Below the pieces are notes generated by a model. It searched no databases, had not been told where the DNA came from, and saw only the letters and a program-made list of their open reading frames with translations. Shown piece by piece: positions 15,241 to 21,743 of a DNA stretch of 21,743 nt. Position 1 is the first letter of the stretch, and the number at the start of each line of letters is the position of its first letter. Source of the DNA: CAMEGH01 sp964513905 (GTDB taxonomy: Bacteria > Patescibacteriota > Saccharimonadia > Saccharimonadales > Saccharimonadaceae); contig CAZENS010000011.1 in NCBI GenBank assembly GCA_964513905.1, positions 1 to 21,743 on the forward strand. Direction: 5' to 3'. The position numbers were made by a program, and so were the translations under genes.

Positions 15241-15600
15241 ATGTTAAGTCAAGCGTTTCGATTTCACGGCCACGGCAGCTTGCGCTACGTTTATAAAAAC
15301 GGCGCATCGATTCGTTCAAGTCTTGGGACGGTTAGGTATGTAAAAAATACTCGTCGCACTATGCCCCGCTGTGGTGTTGTTGTAAGTAAAAAGGTAGCAA
15401 AAAGTGCTGTCGTAAGAAATAGGATTAGAAGGCGGGTATACGAGATTATCCGCACTCACCTGCCTGATTTTTTAAGTCCACACGATGTAGTAATTATTAT
15501 ATCAACACCAATGATAGCAACGATTAATCATGAAACGTTGGCTACGCTTATAAAAGAGCAGCTTGTAAAAGCCCAGATCCTCCCCTCGCCTGGTGAATAG
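15241..15600 (+). CDS. rnpA: Ribonuclease P protein component
   Basis: 119 residues, normal length. It assists the RNase P RNA in removing 5' leaders from pre-tRNA. Seen: N-terminal FRFHGHGSLRYVYKNG and the family signature RNRIRRRVYEIIR (59-71), preceded by CGVVVSKKVAKSAVV. It lies between rpmH and yidC as in most bacteria, but has its own promoter after a terminator. The gap to yidC is 50 nt and carries another promoter. Confidence 0.96.
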   Translation: MLSQAFRFHGHGSLRYVYKNGASIRSSLGTVRYVKNTRRTMPRCGVVVSKKVAKSAVVRNRIRRRVYEIIRTHLPDFLSPHDVVIIISTPMIATINHETLATLIKEQLVKAQILPSPGE

Positions 15601-15605
15601 AATTC

Positions 15606-15626
15606 TGGTATACTATTTAGTATAGT
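15606..15626 (+). promoter_or_regulatory. yidC promoter region, palindromic
   Basis: An extended -10, TGG-TATACT (15606-15614), and a second hexamer, TATAGT (15621-15626), lie in a 16-bp inverted repeat TATACTA-TT-TAGTATA (15609-15624). A start near 15622 or 15633 would leave a short leader with GGAGA (15636-15640) before the GTG. Confidence 0.5.
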
Positions 15627-15650
15627 AACAGATACGGAGACAGTGAGAGC

Positions 15651-16676
15651 GTGAATATTTTTGACACAATAGTAGTGCAGCCTATTTTTAATCTTTTAAT
15701 GGCCTTGTATAGCATTATTCCTGGCGGTGACTTTGGTATTGCCGTAATAATCTTTACAATTTTAATGCGTTTTTTGATGTGGCCTTTGGTGGTAAAGCAG
15801 CTTCACCAGGTTAAGGCAATGCGCAAACTTCAGCCGGAACTAGCCAAACTAAAAAAGAAGGCTAAAGGGAATCGACAACTCGAGGGCGTAATGATGCTTG
15901 AGCTATACAAGAAGCACAACGTTAACCCGTTTCGCTCAATTGGTATTCTTTTAATTCAGCTCCCTATTTTTATTGGTTTGTATCATGTTATTCAAATATT
16001 TACACAAAGCCGTGGTGATCTTGCAAAATATTCCTACGAGTTTATCGAAAAGATTCCAGCTGTTTCTCACCTAATTGCCAATCCAGATACGTTTAATCAA
16101 CACCTTTTTGGAATTATTGATTTAACAAGGCACGCAATTGATGCACAAGGGGTAAGCCCGTTCCTACTTGTACTGGCGGTCGGATCTGGATTTTTGCAGT
16201 ATATATCTAGTAAGCAAACAATGCCGCAAGAGGAGACCAAAAAGGGCCTCCGCCAAATAATGGCCGAAGCTGCCGAAGGCAAGCAGGCAGATCAAGCAGA
16301 AATGAATGCAATTGTAATGCAAAAAATGGTAAAGATTATGCCTATTATGATGGTCTTTATCATGACCTATCTCCCTGGTGCGATTACACTGTATTACGCT
16401 GTTTCAACATTAGTGGCAGTAGTGCAGCAGCATATTTTATTAAAGCGTGACGAGGAAGAGCTTACGGAACTTGCAGCAGATGCAAGTAAAAAAAATACAG
16501 AGACATCAGCAACTAGTCGTGCAAAAAAAGCTAAAGAGGCCTCGGTGGTTCCGGCTAATAATATTAACTCTAAAAAGACAAAGTCGCCAGCGAAGAAGAA
16601 AAAGAAATCGTCGGCTCACTCACCTACTACGGTTCGAGTAGTGGCAAAATCTACCAAAAAGAAAGGGAAGAAGTAA
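15651..16676 (+). CDS. yidC: Membrane protein insertase YidC/Oxa1 family
   Basis: 341 residues, GTG start. It inserts membrane proteins with or without SecYEG. It is the short form without the large periplasmic domain of proteobacterial YidC and without a lipoprotein signal. The conserved pocket arginine is Arg40 in FTILMRFLMWPL. A coiled-coil-like cytoplasmic hairpin (about 50-95, LHQVKAMRKLQPELAKLKKK) follows, then helices at about 98-118, 168-186 and 228-260. The C-terminal tail (about 265-341) is Lys-rich, as in YidC proteins that touch the ribosome. It is probably needed to insert the many single-pass proteins of the left region. Its TAA overlaps the next ATG by one base. Confidence 0.96.
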   Translation: MNIFDTIVVQPIFNLLMALYSIIPGGDFGIAVIIFTILMRFLMWPLVVKQLHQVKAMRKLQPELAKLKKKAKGNRQLEGVMMLELYKKHNVNPFRSIGILLIQLPIFIGLYHVIQIFTQSRGDLAKYSYEFIEKIPAVSHLIANPDTFNQHLFGIIDLTRHAIDAQGVSPFLLVLAVGSGFLQYISSKQTMPQEETKKGLRQIMAEAAEGKQADQAEMNAIVMQKMVKIMPIMMVFIMTYLPGAITLYYAVSTLVAVVQQHILLKRDEEELTELAADASKKNTETSATSRAKKAKEASVVPANNINSKKTKSPAKKKKKSSAHSPTTVRVVAKSTKKKGKK

Positions 16677-17131
16677 TGAACAGGGAAGAATCAATTCAGT
16701 TTGCAACAAGGGCAGTTCAAGATATCGTCTCCTTTTTTGAGGTGAACGTCGATGTTCACGTGTTTGTAGAGGATGACGTTATAAATGTTTCGGTAGATTC
16801 TAGCCCGGTAAATAGTATTTTAATTGGCCGAAATGCAGAAACGCTTCGAAGTATTCAAACACTTGTGATTGGAATGTTGCGTAGCAATGACGCCGAACTT
16901 ACTCGATTAAATGTTGATGTAGCAGACTACAAAAAACAGCGAGCAGAGAAGTTAGCCGAGAAGGCGAAGGGTTGGATTGAGCGAGTATTAGAATCGGGCG
17001 AAAGCTATACGGTTAATCTTAACGCAGCCGATAGGCGAATCGTTCATAAAGTAGCGTTAGACTACGATGATATTGCAACTCATTCCGAGGGCGAAGGGCG
17101 AGAACGACACTTGCTAATAGAGAAGAAATAG
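16676..17131 (+). CDS. khpB: KhpB/Jag RNA-binding protein (KH + R3H), lacking the Jag-N domain
   Basis: 151 residues, shorter than the 200-plus residues of full Jag/KhpB proteins because the N-terminal Jag domain is absent. A KH domain (about 20-83) carries LIGRNAETLRSIQTL in place of the usual GxxG loop sequence. An R3H domain (about 84-151) ends DRRIVHKVALDYDDIATHSEGEGRERHLLI (split DRRIVHKVALDYDD / IATHSEGEGRERHLLI), with the R-x3-H motif at Arg120/121-His124. It is coupled to yidC (TAATG) with GGGAAG as SD. KhpB proteins bind many RNAs and affect cell growth and division in Gram-positive bacteria. Confidence 0.93.
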   Translation: MNREESIQFATRAVQDIVSFFEVNVDVHVFVEDDVINVSVDSSPVNSILIGRNAETLRSIQTLVIGMLRSNDAELTRLNVDVADYKKQRAEKLAEKAKGWIERVLESGESYTVNLNAADRRIVHKVALDYDDIATHSEGEGRERHLLIEKK

Positions 17132-17140
17132 ACTCCTCTA

Positions 17141-18247
17141 TTACTCCCCTGCTGTTTCTTGAATCGCGGCCTCATAGCCAGCAAGAGTTTGTCGAGCCAT
17201 GCGCTCCCATGAATAGGAACTGACGACAGCAGCCCCTTTCTTTATGAGGGTACGCTGTAGAGATTTACTTTTTAGCACGTCATCGATGGCGTGAGTTATG
17301 CTGTTTGTATCGTACGGATTAAAATAGTGGGCGGCGTCTCTATAGACTTCTGGAAGGCAGGTCGCATTGCTGCTAATAAGTGGTGCATTTTGCTGCATTG
17401 CCTCAAGCCCGGGGAGCCCGAACCCTTCCATTAGTGAGGGGAATACGTAGGCGGCGCAGTTTTTATACAGCCAATCGCGTTGTGAGTCGGGAATAAAATC
17501 AGTAAAAAGAATATTTTTATAGTTTCGTTTTTCGAATAACTCTTTATTCTTTTGAGCAGATGAGTTTATTTTTCCAACAAGTATTAAGCCAAGGTTGGGG
17601 TATTTTTTGAGCAGTTTTTGATGAGATTCAGCAAGGCGCACGATATTTTTATAATCACTTTGCTGACCAACATACAGTAGAAAATCTTTAAACGGATGAT
17701 CGTATTTTTTTAGCGTATTGCGGTGCGGCTTATCGGCAGCTTCGTAGGTGAGAATGGTCTTTCCTATTGCGGCAGAGCTGTAATTTTCTAGTGATTTTTT
17801 TGTATATTTACTTACTACAAATATTTTTTCATTCGTGTGGCAAATAATTTTAAATACAAACCTACCGACGAGTTGCTTAAGATGAAAAACCAGCCAATTT
17901 TTATCTGAGTTATAGGTGTTCAGGAGCGTTAAGTCGTGAACGGTAGTAACGTGAGGTTTTCGGTACAATATTGGCTGTTGGGGCATACAAAAATGTACAA
18001 GATCGGCATTAATTTCGTTTAATAATTTTAAAAATCCAATTTGTTCATCAAATGAGTAATCGTTAAATTCTGCAATTTGTATGGTAAAATTTGGGTTTTT
18101 GGGGGTATAAAAAGAGACATCCTTCTCTCGTACAAGAATTGTGTAACGATTCTTTTTATCGACTTTTTCTAGATAGTGGATAAGTCGTTCAACGTATCGT
18201 CCGGTTGAACTGCTAATAATACGCGCATCAATTGCGATATGGCTCAT
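17141..18247 (-). CDS. GT4-family glycosyltransferase
   Basis: 368 residues. A retaining glycosyltransferase with the GT-B fold, transferring a sugar from a nucleotide-sugar donor to an unknown acceptor. Seen: N-terminal IAIDARIISSSTGRYVERL, VTTVHDLTLL (100-109), start of the donor domain FLLYVGQQSDYKN (189-201) and LILVGK, and the E-x7-E motif EGFGLPGLE (Glu274-Glu282) followed by AP-ISSN--CLPEV. It overlaps sucD by ATGA with AAGGAGAA just upstream, so it is the third gene of the sucC-sucD-GT operon. A link with sucCD is unusual; it may be only shared transcription. Likely role: surface glycan or glycolipid synthesis. Confidence 0.9.
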   Translation of the reverse strand: MSHIAIDARIISSSTGRYVERLIHYLEKVDKKNRYTILVREKDVSFYTPKNPNFTIQIAEFNDYSFDEQIGFLKLLNEINADLVHFCMPQQPILYRKPHVTTVHDLTLLNTYNSDKNWLVFHLKQLVGRFVFKIICHTNEKIFVVSKYTKKSLENYSSAAIGKTILTYEAADKPHRNTLKKYDHPFKDFLLYVGQQSDYKNIVRLAESHQKLLKKYPNLGLILVGKINSSAQKNKELFEKRNYKNILFTDFIPDSQRDWLYKNCAAYVFPSLMEGFGLPGLEAMQQNAPLISSNATCLPEVYRDAAHYFNPYDTNSITHAIDDVLKSKSLQRTLIKKGAAVVSSYSWERMARQTLAGYEAAIQETAGE

Positions 18248-19101
18248 GGTAAATTCTCCTTTACTGCGGTTGCTATATCTACGACACTATCAACAACAAT
18301 TGCGCCAGCCTTTTGAAGAAGATTGCTCTTTTCTGCGGCTGATTCACTTGCCGATCCAAGAATCGCTCCCGCATGACCAAGCTGTACATTACTTGGAGCG
18401 AACTTTCCAGCAATATAAGCAACAACTGGCTTTGTCATTTTGTTGGCAATAAAATCAGCCGCTATAATTTCGTTATTTCCTCCAATTTCACCAATTAGAA
18501 CAACGCTAGTTACCTCTGGGTCGTTTTCAAATTCTTGTAGGCAGTCAATAAAATCAAGCCCCTTAATAGGGTCTCCGCCAATACCAATAACGTATTTTTG
18601 GCCAATAGAAGCAGCGCTTAGCTCGGCAACTGCCTCGTAAGTTAATGTGCCAGAACGGCTGACAATCGCAACCGATCCAGGCTTTGTGATGCTAGCGGGA
18701 ATAATGCCAAGCTTTGCGTTTCCTGGTGTAATAAGGCCAGGAGAATTTGGCCCAAGCAGTAGAGATTTTGATGTTTTAAGTCGCTGCTTGATTGCTAGCA
18801 TGTCATGAATAGGAATACCTTCAGTGATGCAAACGATCAGTTTAATTTCTGCATCGATTGCCTCCATAATTGCAGCACGAGCAAAGGGGGCAGGAACAAA
18901 AATAATACTAGCATCAACCGAGTGTTCTTGAAGAACCTCTTTTACTGTCGAGTAGACTGGCACACCATGAACCGTTTCGCCAGCCTTTTTTGGTGACACG
19001 CCTGCAACAATTGACGTGCCGTATTCGATCATTTCTTTTGTATGGAAGGAGCCGTGCGATCCGGTAATTCCCTGTACAATAACATTTTTTACAGAAAACA
19101 T
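18244..19101 (-). CDS. sucD: Succinyl-CoA synthetase-like alpha subunit
   Basis: 285 residues, close to the usual 290. With the beta subunit it interconverts acyl-CoA + NDP + phosphate and acid + CoA + NTP. Seen: the CoA-binding N-terminus VIVQGITGSHGSFHTKEM, IFVPAPF, ITEGIP, SRSGTLTYEA, GIGGDPI, IGEIGG (Glu205) and LGHAGAI with the phosphorylated His243. The CoA-site GPN(C/S)PG motif reads GPNSPG, with Ser120 at the position that is Cys in E. coli. All hallmark motifs are kept, so it should be active. It starts 5 nt after the sucC stop. Confidence 0.93.
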   Translation of the reverse strand: MFSVKNVIVQGITGSHGSFHTKEMIEYGTSIVAGVSPKKAGETVHGVPVYSTVKEVLQEHSVDASIIFVPAPFARAAIMEAIDAEIKLIVCITEGIPIHDMLAIKQRLKTSKSLLLGPNSPGLITPGNAKLGIIPASITKPGSVAIVSRSGTLTYEAVAELSAASIGQKYVIGIGGDPIKGLDFIDCLQEFENDPEVTSVVLIGEIGGNNEIIAADFIANKMTKPVVAYIAGKFAPSNVQLGHAGAILGSASESAAEKSNLLQKAGAIVVDSVVDIATAVKENLP

Positions 19102-19106
19102 ACTAC

Positions 19107-20168
19107 TTACGCCAGTTCCTTTTTTAGCGCATCTAAAGCATTTGGAAGAGTTCGATACAGAGGATAAGCACTCTCGTTCAAGAGGCGCTCGGCGGCCGAT
19201 CGATTTGTTCCCTCTAATCGGATATATAGTTTTGGTAATTGCGGAATCTCCTCTGATGCCGCTATAATTGCCTTTGCCACCTCATCGCAACGAGTAATCC
19301 CCGCAAAAATATTAATTAGAATTGCTTTCACATTCGGGTACTCTGTAATTTTTCGGAACGAGGCAAGTACGGTTTCTTTTGAAGCACCGCCACCAATATC
19401 TAAAAAGTTAGCAACCTGCAAATTACTATCTTCGACTGCATCAACGGTTGCCATAGCAAGCCCTGCTCCATTTGCAATTGTTGCTACGGTTCCATCTTGG
19501 TTAAGTGTAACAAAGTTGTGGCTTGTTGTGGTGTCAAAGAAATCCCAGTCGGAGTGCCTGAAAGCTGCGGCATCATCGAGTGTCATTTTGCAATCGGCTG
19601 CGACTAGTCTTTCATCGCCGGTGTATACAAGCGGATTAATCTCTAGTAGTGTCGCATCGTTAGCGGTAAAACAACGATGTAGTTTTTGCAGTAAATCTTC
19701 AAGCTGAAAAACGTGCGTTTCAAGTTCAAAAAACTCAGCAAGCTTTTGAGAGATGATTGGAATACGTTGAGGCGAAAACTGCTCCCTAAAGAACTCTGTT
19801 TTATCGTGAGACTCGATGTCAACACCACCTTCTGCGAGAGCGAGTAGCTCTAAGGAGGCCGACTCTTTATTAATGATTACACTTAGGTAATATTCCTGCC
19901 GAATATTAAGTAGTTCTTCGGCTAAAATTGCATGCGGTGTGTGCCCGTCTATTTTTGATGACATTATTTTTGTAAAGGCCGGTTCGATTGCATCATCTGT
20001 ATGAACAATTTGAATGCCGCCATATTTATTTCTACGACCAGCAAGAACTTGCGATTTTAGCACTACTGGTGCTGTAACATCTTTGGCCGAGCTGATAATT
20101 TTTCCATCAGGAATGGAAATACCGCTGTCGGCAATGATTTTTTTTGCTTCGTATTCTAGGAGCTTCAC
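19107..20168 (-). CDS. sucC: Succinyl-CoA synthetase-like beta subunit, ATP-grasp, divergent
   Basis: 353 residues, about 35 shorter than E. coli SucC. GTG start placed 7 nt after a -10 element. Seen: MKLLEYEAKKIIADSGI, VVLKSQV (Lys38), LLEINPLV (174-181), ADCKMTLDDAAAFRHSD (191-207), NGAGLAM (233-239), NFLDIGGGASKE (254-265), ILINIFAGITRCD and IRLEGTN. The ATP-loop stretch usually written GGRGKAGG reads GRRNKYGG (44-51), a notable change in a strongly conserved segment, so nucleotide handling or substrate may differ. Other acyl-CoA synthetases (for example malate-CoA ligase) share this fold; the acid substrate cannot be told from sequence. Whether the genome has other TCA-cycle genes is not visible here. 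Confidence 0.88.
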   Translation of the reverse strand: MKLLEYEAKKIIADSGISIPDGKIISSAKDVTAPVVLKSQVLAGRRNKYGGIQIVHTDDAIEPAFTKIMSSKIDGHTPHAILAEELLNIRQEYYLSVIINKESASLELLALAEGGVDIESHDKTEFFREQFSPQRIPIISQKLAEFFELETHVFQLEDLLQKLHRCFTANDATLLEINPLVYTGDERLVAADCKMTLDDAAAFRHSDWDFFDTTTSHNFVTLNQDGTVATIANGAGLAMATVDAVEDSNLQVANFLDIGGGASKETVLASFRKITEYPNVKAILINIFAGITRCDEVAKAIIAASEEIPQLPKLYIRLEGTNRSAAERLLNESAYPLYRTLPNALDALKKELA

Positions 20169-20175
20169 TCTTTAC

Positions 20176-20183
20176 AGTATACT
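20176..20183 (-). promoter_or_regulatory. sucC promoter overlapping the DUF2304 stop codon
   Basis: On the minus strand TATACT (20181-20176) lies 7 nt before the GTG start of sucC, inside the 8-bp palindrome AGTATACT. It begins directly at the TAG stop (20184-20182) of the upstream gene. No SD precedes the GTG, and no clear -35 is seen. This suggests a leaderless GTG-initiated transcript. Confidence 0.5.
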
Positions 20184-20538
20184 ATTTTTTTGATGAGAGG
20201 CGAATCGACACCTCTTGATGAAGATCATTTACTCGTTTCTCTGTAGATTCGAGCCGAACAGAAAGCCCGTTTACTACATAAAGCAGAAGAACGATAAAGA
20301 ATATTTGAACGACATCAAATAAACTAAGTGAATCGGTTGCAGTGAAGTTGTTTGCAAAAAGCCAGTGGTAGATTGGCTCGGCGGTCGCGAGACCAAATAG
20401 TAGTACTATCCAGAGGGAAACTTGCCATACGGCACGTCTTTTGGTGATTCGGCGCATCTTAAATCGGGTAATAATACCAATAAGTGCCAGCAGTATAAAT
20501 GGCAGGGTTACAATAAGCAGTAGCAGGTATCGACTCAT
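20182..20538 (-). CDS. DUF2304-family small membrane protein
   Basis: 118 residues with three hydrophobic segments (about 3-23, 38-57, 73-95), a basic loop KMRRITKRRAVWQ between the first two, and a C-terminal coiled-coil-like tail (VRLESTEKRVNDLHQEV). This shape, and its place directly after a DPM1-like GT2 gene, fit DUF2304, a family commonly encoded beside polyprenyl-phosphate sugar transferases. It probably helps anchor or regulate the adjacent transferase. It overlaps the GT2 gene by ATGA. No catalytic residue is evident. Confidence 0.8.
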   Translation of the reverse strand: MSRYLLLLIVTLPFILLALIGIITRFKMRRITKRRAVWQVSLWIVLLFGLATAEPIYHWLFANNFTATDSLSLFDVVQIFFIVLLLYVVNGLSVRLESTEKRVNDLHQEVSIRLSSKK

Positions 20539-21269
20539 CGGAACAGCTCCGCTAATCGTCGAGCAACCAAACTTTTAAGGATATTGATAGCATTCCAGTT
20601 GCTTTGACCCTTACCTTTTGAATACTCAGTGTAGATTGCCTTAATTGGATACTCGTCAATTTTTAACCCTTGCTGATGAGCGCGCCATAACATCTCGGAG
20701 CAAAACTCATAGCCACGAGTCTTCCATTCAAGCTTTTCGAGCGCTATTTTGGAATAAATCCGTAATCCAGACTGAGAGTCGGTGGAGTTTATGCCAAATA
20801 GGAGGTAGGTAATAAAGCTCAACCCTTTGTTTCCGAGTATTTTTACTCGAGACATCCCCTTGCTATCAATAAGTCTACTGCCAATCAGAAGGTCGCTCCC
20901 GCCTTTTGCCAACAGCTCCACTCCCTTAAAAACATCTTGTGCGGCGTGCTGTCCATCTGCATCCATAGTTGCGGCAATATCAAATCCGTTCTGATACGCA
21001 TAACTTAAACCAGTTGCGGTTGCACCACCTGCACCAGAGTTTAAGATATGATCAATTACAGTAACTTTTGCTCGCTTTGCCTCTAGTAAGGTGTTGTCTT
21101 TTGACCCATCATTAATAACTACAATACTGTAGCTAAAACCCTGTTTCTTTGGCAGTGCCTTTTGTAGATTTTTTAAAACAGAATAGATTACCTCACCCTC
21201 GTTATAGGCGGGAATAATGATACAAACTCGTTTTTTTGACACCTTGCTCACTGTAGTTATATTTAACAC
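20535..21269 (-). CDS. GT2 glycosyltransferase, DPM1-like (polyprenyl-phosphate sugar synthase)
   Basis: 244 residues. Seen: CIIIPAYNEG (16-25), VVINDGSKDNT (50-60), NSGAGGATATGLSYA, the DxD motif in TMDADGQH (Asp103, Asp105), IGSRL and DSQSGLRIYS, ending without C-terminal membrane helices. This is the pattern of dolichyl/polyprenyl-phosphate mannose- or glucose-synthase-like enzymes, which load a lipid carrier with one sugar at the membrane. The GTG start lies one base after the previous stop; a second GTG at codon 7-10 is also possible, as no SD decides it. It pairs with the DUF2304 protein downstream. Confidence 0.88.
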   Translation of the reverse strand: MLNITTVSKVSKKRVCIIIPAYNEGEVIYSVLKNLQKALPKKQGFSYSIVVINDGSKDNTLLEAKRAKVTVIDHILNSGAGGATATGLSYAYQNGFDIAATMDADGQHAAQDVFKGVELLAKGGSDLLIGSRLIDSKGMSRVKILGNKGLSFITYLLFGINSTDSQSGLRIYSKIALEKLEWKTRGYEFCSEMLWRAHQQGLKIDEYPIKAIYTEYSKGKGQSNWNAINILKSLVARRLAELFR

Positions 21270-21270
21270 A

Positions 21271-21743
21271 TCATCTTCGTTTCGTAAAGAATGAGCGGAA
21301 TTTCCGAAGTCCAGTTTGGTCGGGTGGAATGTCTGGCCACAGGATTGATTCGATATAATCTGCAGAAACCTTTTTATTTTTTTGAATAGAAAATCGGAGC
21401 CAAAGGCTGGTTTTCCAGAATATAACCAAGTGGTGTAAATATCCTTTTAGCGCATGGCTGCCATTACCTTTTTTTACTGCGTTGCCGAACATGAGTGTAT
21501 ATGCTAGCCAAAATTTAGCCCCGTAAGTAAAAACTAGCGGCCAGGGCATATTTTTTTGAAAAAATAATGGGAGGTTTTTAAATGTTTGATAAACAGTAAA
21601 GCCAGGTATTTTATCGCTCGTTGCGCCTTGTTTGTGGTAGGCAATTGCAGTATTTGTGTAATACACATTCCAGCCGTACAGTTGGGCACGAAAACTAATA
21701 TCGGTGTCTTCGTAGTAGGCAAAAAAATCTTCATCAAATAAGC
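21271..21743 (-). CDS. GT2 glycosyltransferase, C-terminal part (cut by window edge)
   Basis: Only the 3' 473 bases are inside the window; the reading frame stays open to the edge at 21743 with no stop, so the true start lies outside. The visible protein begins LFDEDFFAYYEDTDISFRAQ and continues LYGWNVYYTNTAIAYHKQGATS, which matches the C-terminal acceptor-side region of rhamnosyltransferase-like GT2 enzymes (FDE-FF-YYEDxD--R---GW, then a conserved His). A GTG at 21666 would give a 131-residue fragment lacking the EDxD motif and is not the start. The tail is basic and ends FRSFFTKRR. It precedes the DPM1-like gene by one base, so it is one operon. Confidence 0.85.
   Translation of the reverse strand, partial: LFDEDFFAYYEDTDISFRAQLYGWNVYYTNTAIAYHKQGATSDKIPGFTVYQTFKNLPLFFQKNMPWPLVFTYGAKFWLAYTLMFGNAVKKGNGSHALKGYLHHLVIFWKTSLWLRFSIQKNKKVSADYIESILWPDIPPDQTGLRKFRSFFTKRR

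Noticed and set aside
17126..17145. AATAG/CTATT hairpin between khpB and the GT4 gene as a bidirectional terminator
   Set aside because: The stem is only 5 bp of mostly A-T pairs with no T-tract; support is too weak.
1..21743. UGA recoded as glycine, CRISPR arrays, insertion sequences, tRNA or rRNA genes
   Set aside because: TGA ends several genes at coupled junctions; no spaced direct repeats, transposase motifs, or tRNA/rRNA-like sequences were seen.

Overview
The window is the replication-origin region of a small, AT-leaning bacterial genome. The order recF-dnaN-dnaA | rpmH-rnpA-yidC-khpB, with dnaA and rpmH diverging from a gap full of DnaA boxes, is the classic oriC layout. Compact genes, 1-8 nt overlaps, very short leaders, PEGA-domain proteins, a KhpB without its N-terminal domain and several wall-cutting exported proteins suggest a Patescibacteria/CPR cell. 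Saccharibacteria is my best guess, but no marker here proves it. TGA is a normal stop at several gene ends, so this is not a UGA=Gly lineage (Gracilibacteria/Absconditabacteria).

Left region (1-10897, + strand): an envelope-attack or wall-remodelling locus. A membrane-anchored, possibly beta-propeller protein is followed by two copies of one three-gene cassette. Each cassette is a multi-domain exported hydrolase (SGNH esterase + lysozyme-like + NlpC/P60) followed by two single-pass PEGA-type membrane proteins (types A and B). The copies lie at 1642-4884 and 7805-10897. Between them is a 961-residue membrane protein ending in a complete M23 metallopeptidase. Together the locus encodes candidate glycan-, peptide- and ester-cleaving activities on peptidoglycan, plus five small or medium anchored partners. 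I think this is the most interesting part of the window; it reads as a dedicated wall-breaching apparatus, for example for an epibiont acting on its host or for building a surface machine. That role is inference.

Centre (10881-17131): recF, dnaN and dnaA run leftward and rpmH, rnpA, yidC and khpB run rightward. Three exact TTTTCCACA boxes lie between dnaA and rpmH, and near-matches lie between dnaA and dnaN.

Right region (17141-21743, - strand): a truncated GT2 glycosyltransferase, a DPM1-like GT2 and a DUF2304 membrane protein, then sucC, sucD and a GT4 glycosyltransferase. Both groups are tightly packed (surface glycan synthesis plus a succinyl-CoA-synthetase-like pair).

A recurring regulatory theme: genes that begin a transcript (133, 1642, 4923, 14975, 15241, and 20168 on the minus strand) have a -10 hexamer ending only 7-9 nt before the start codon and no Shine-Dalgarno, as expected for leaderless mRNAs. 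Most operon-internal genes have a recognisable SD. At 4896-4928 the promoter and start codon sit inside a perfect 33-bp palindrome. No gene-free stretch exceeds 300 bases.
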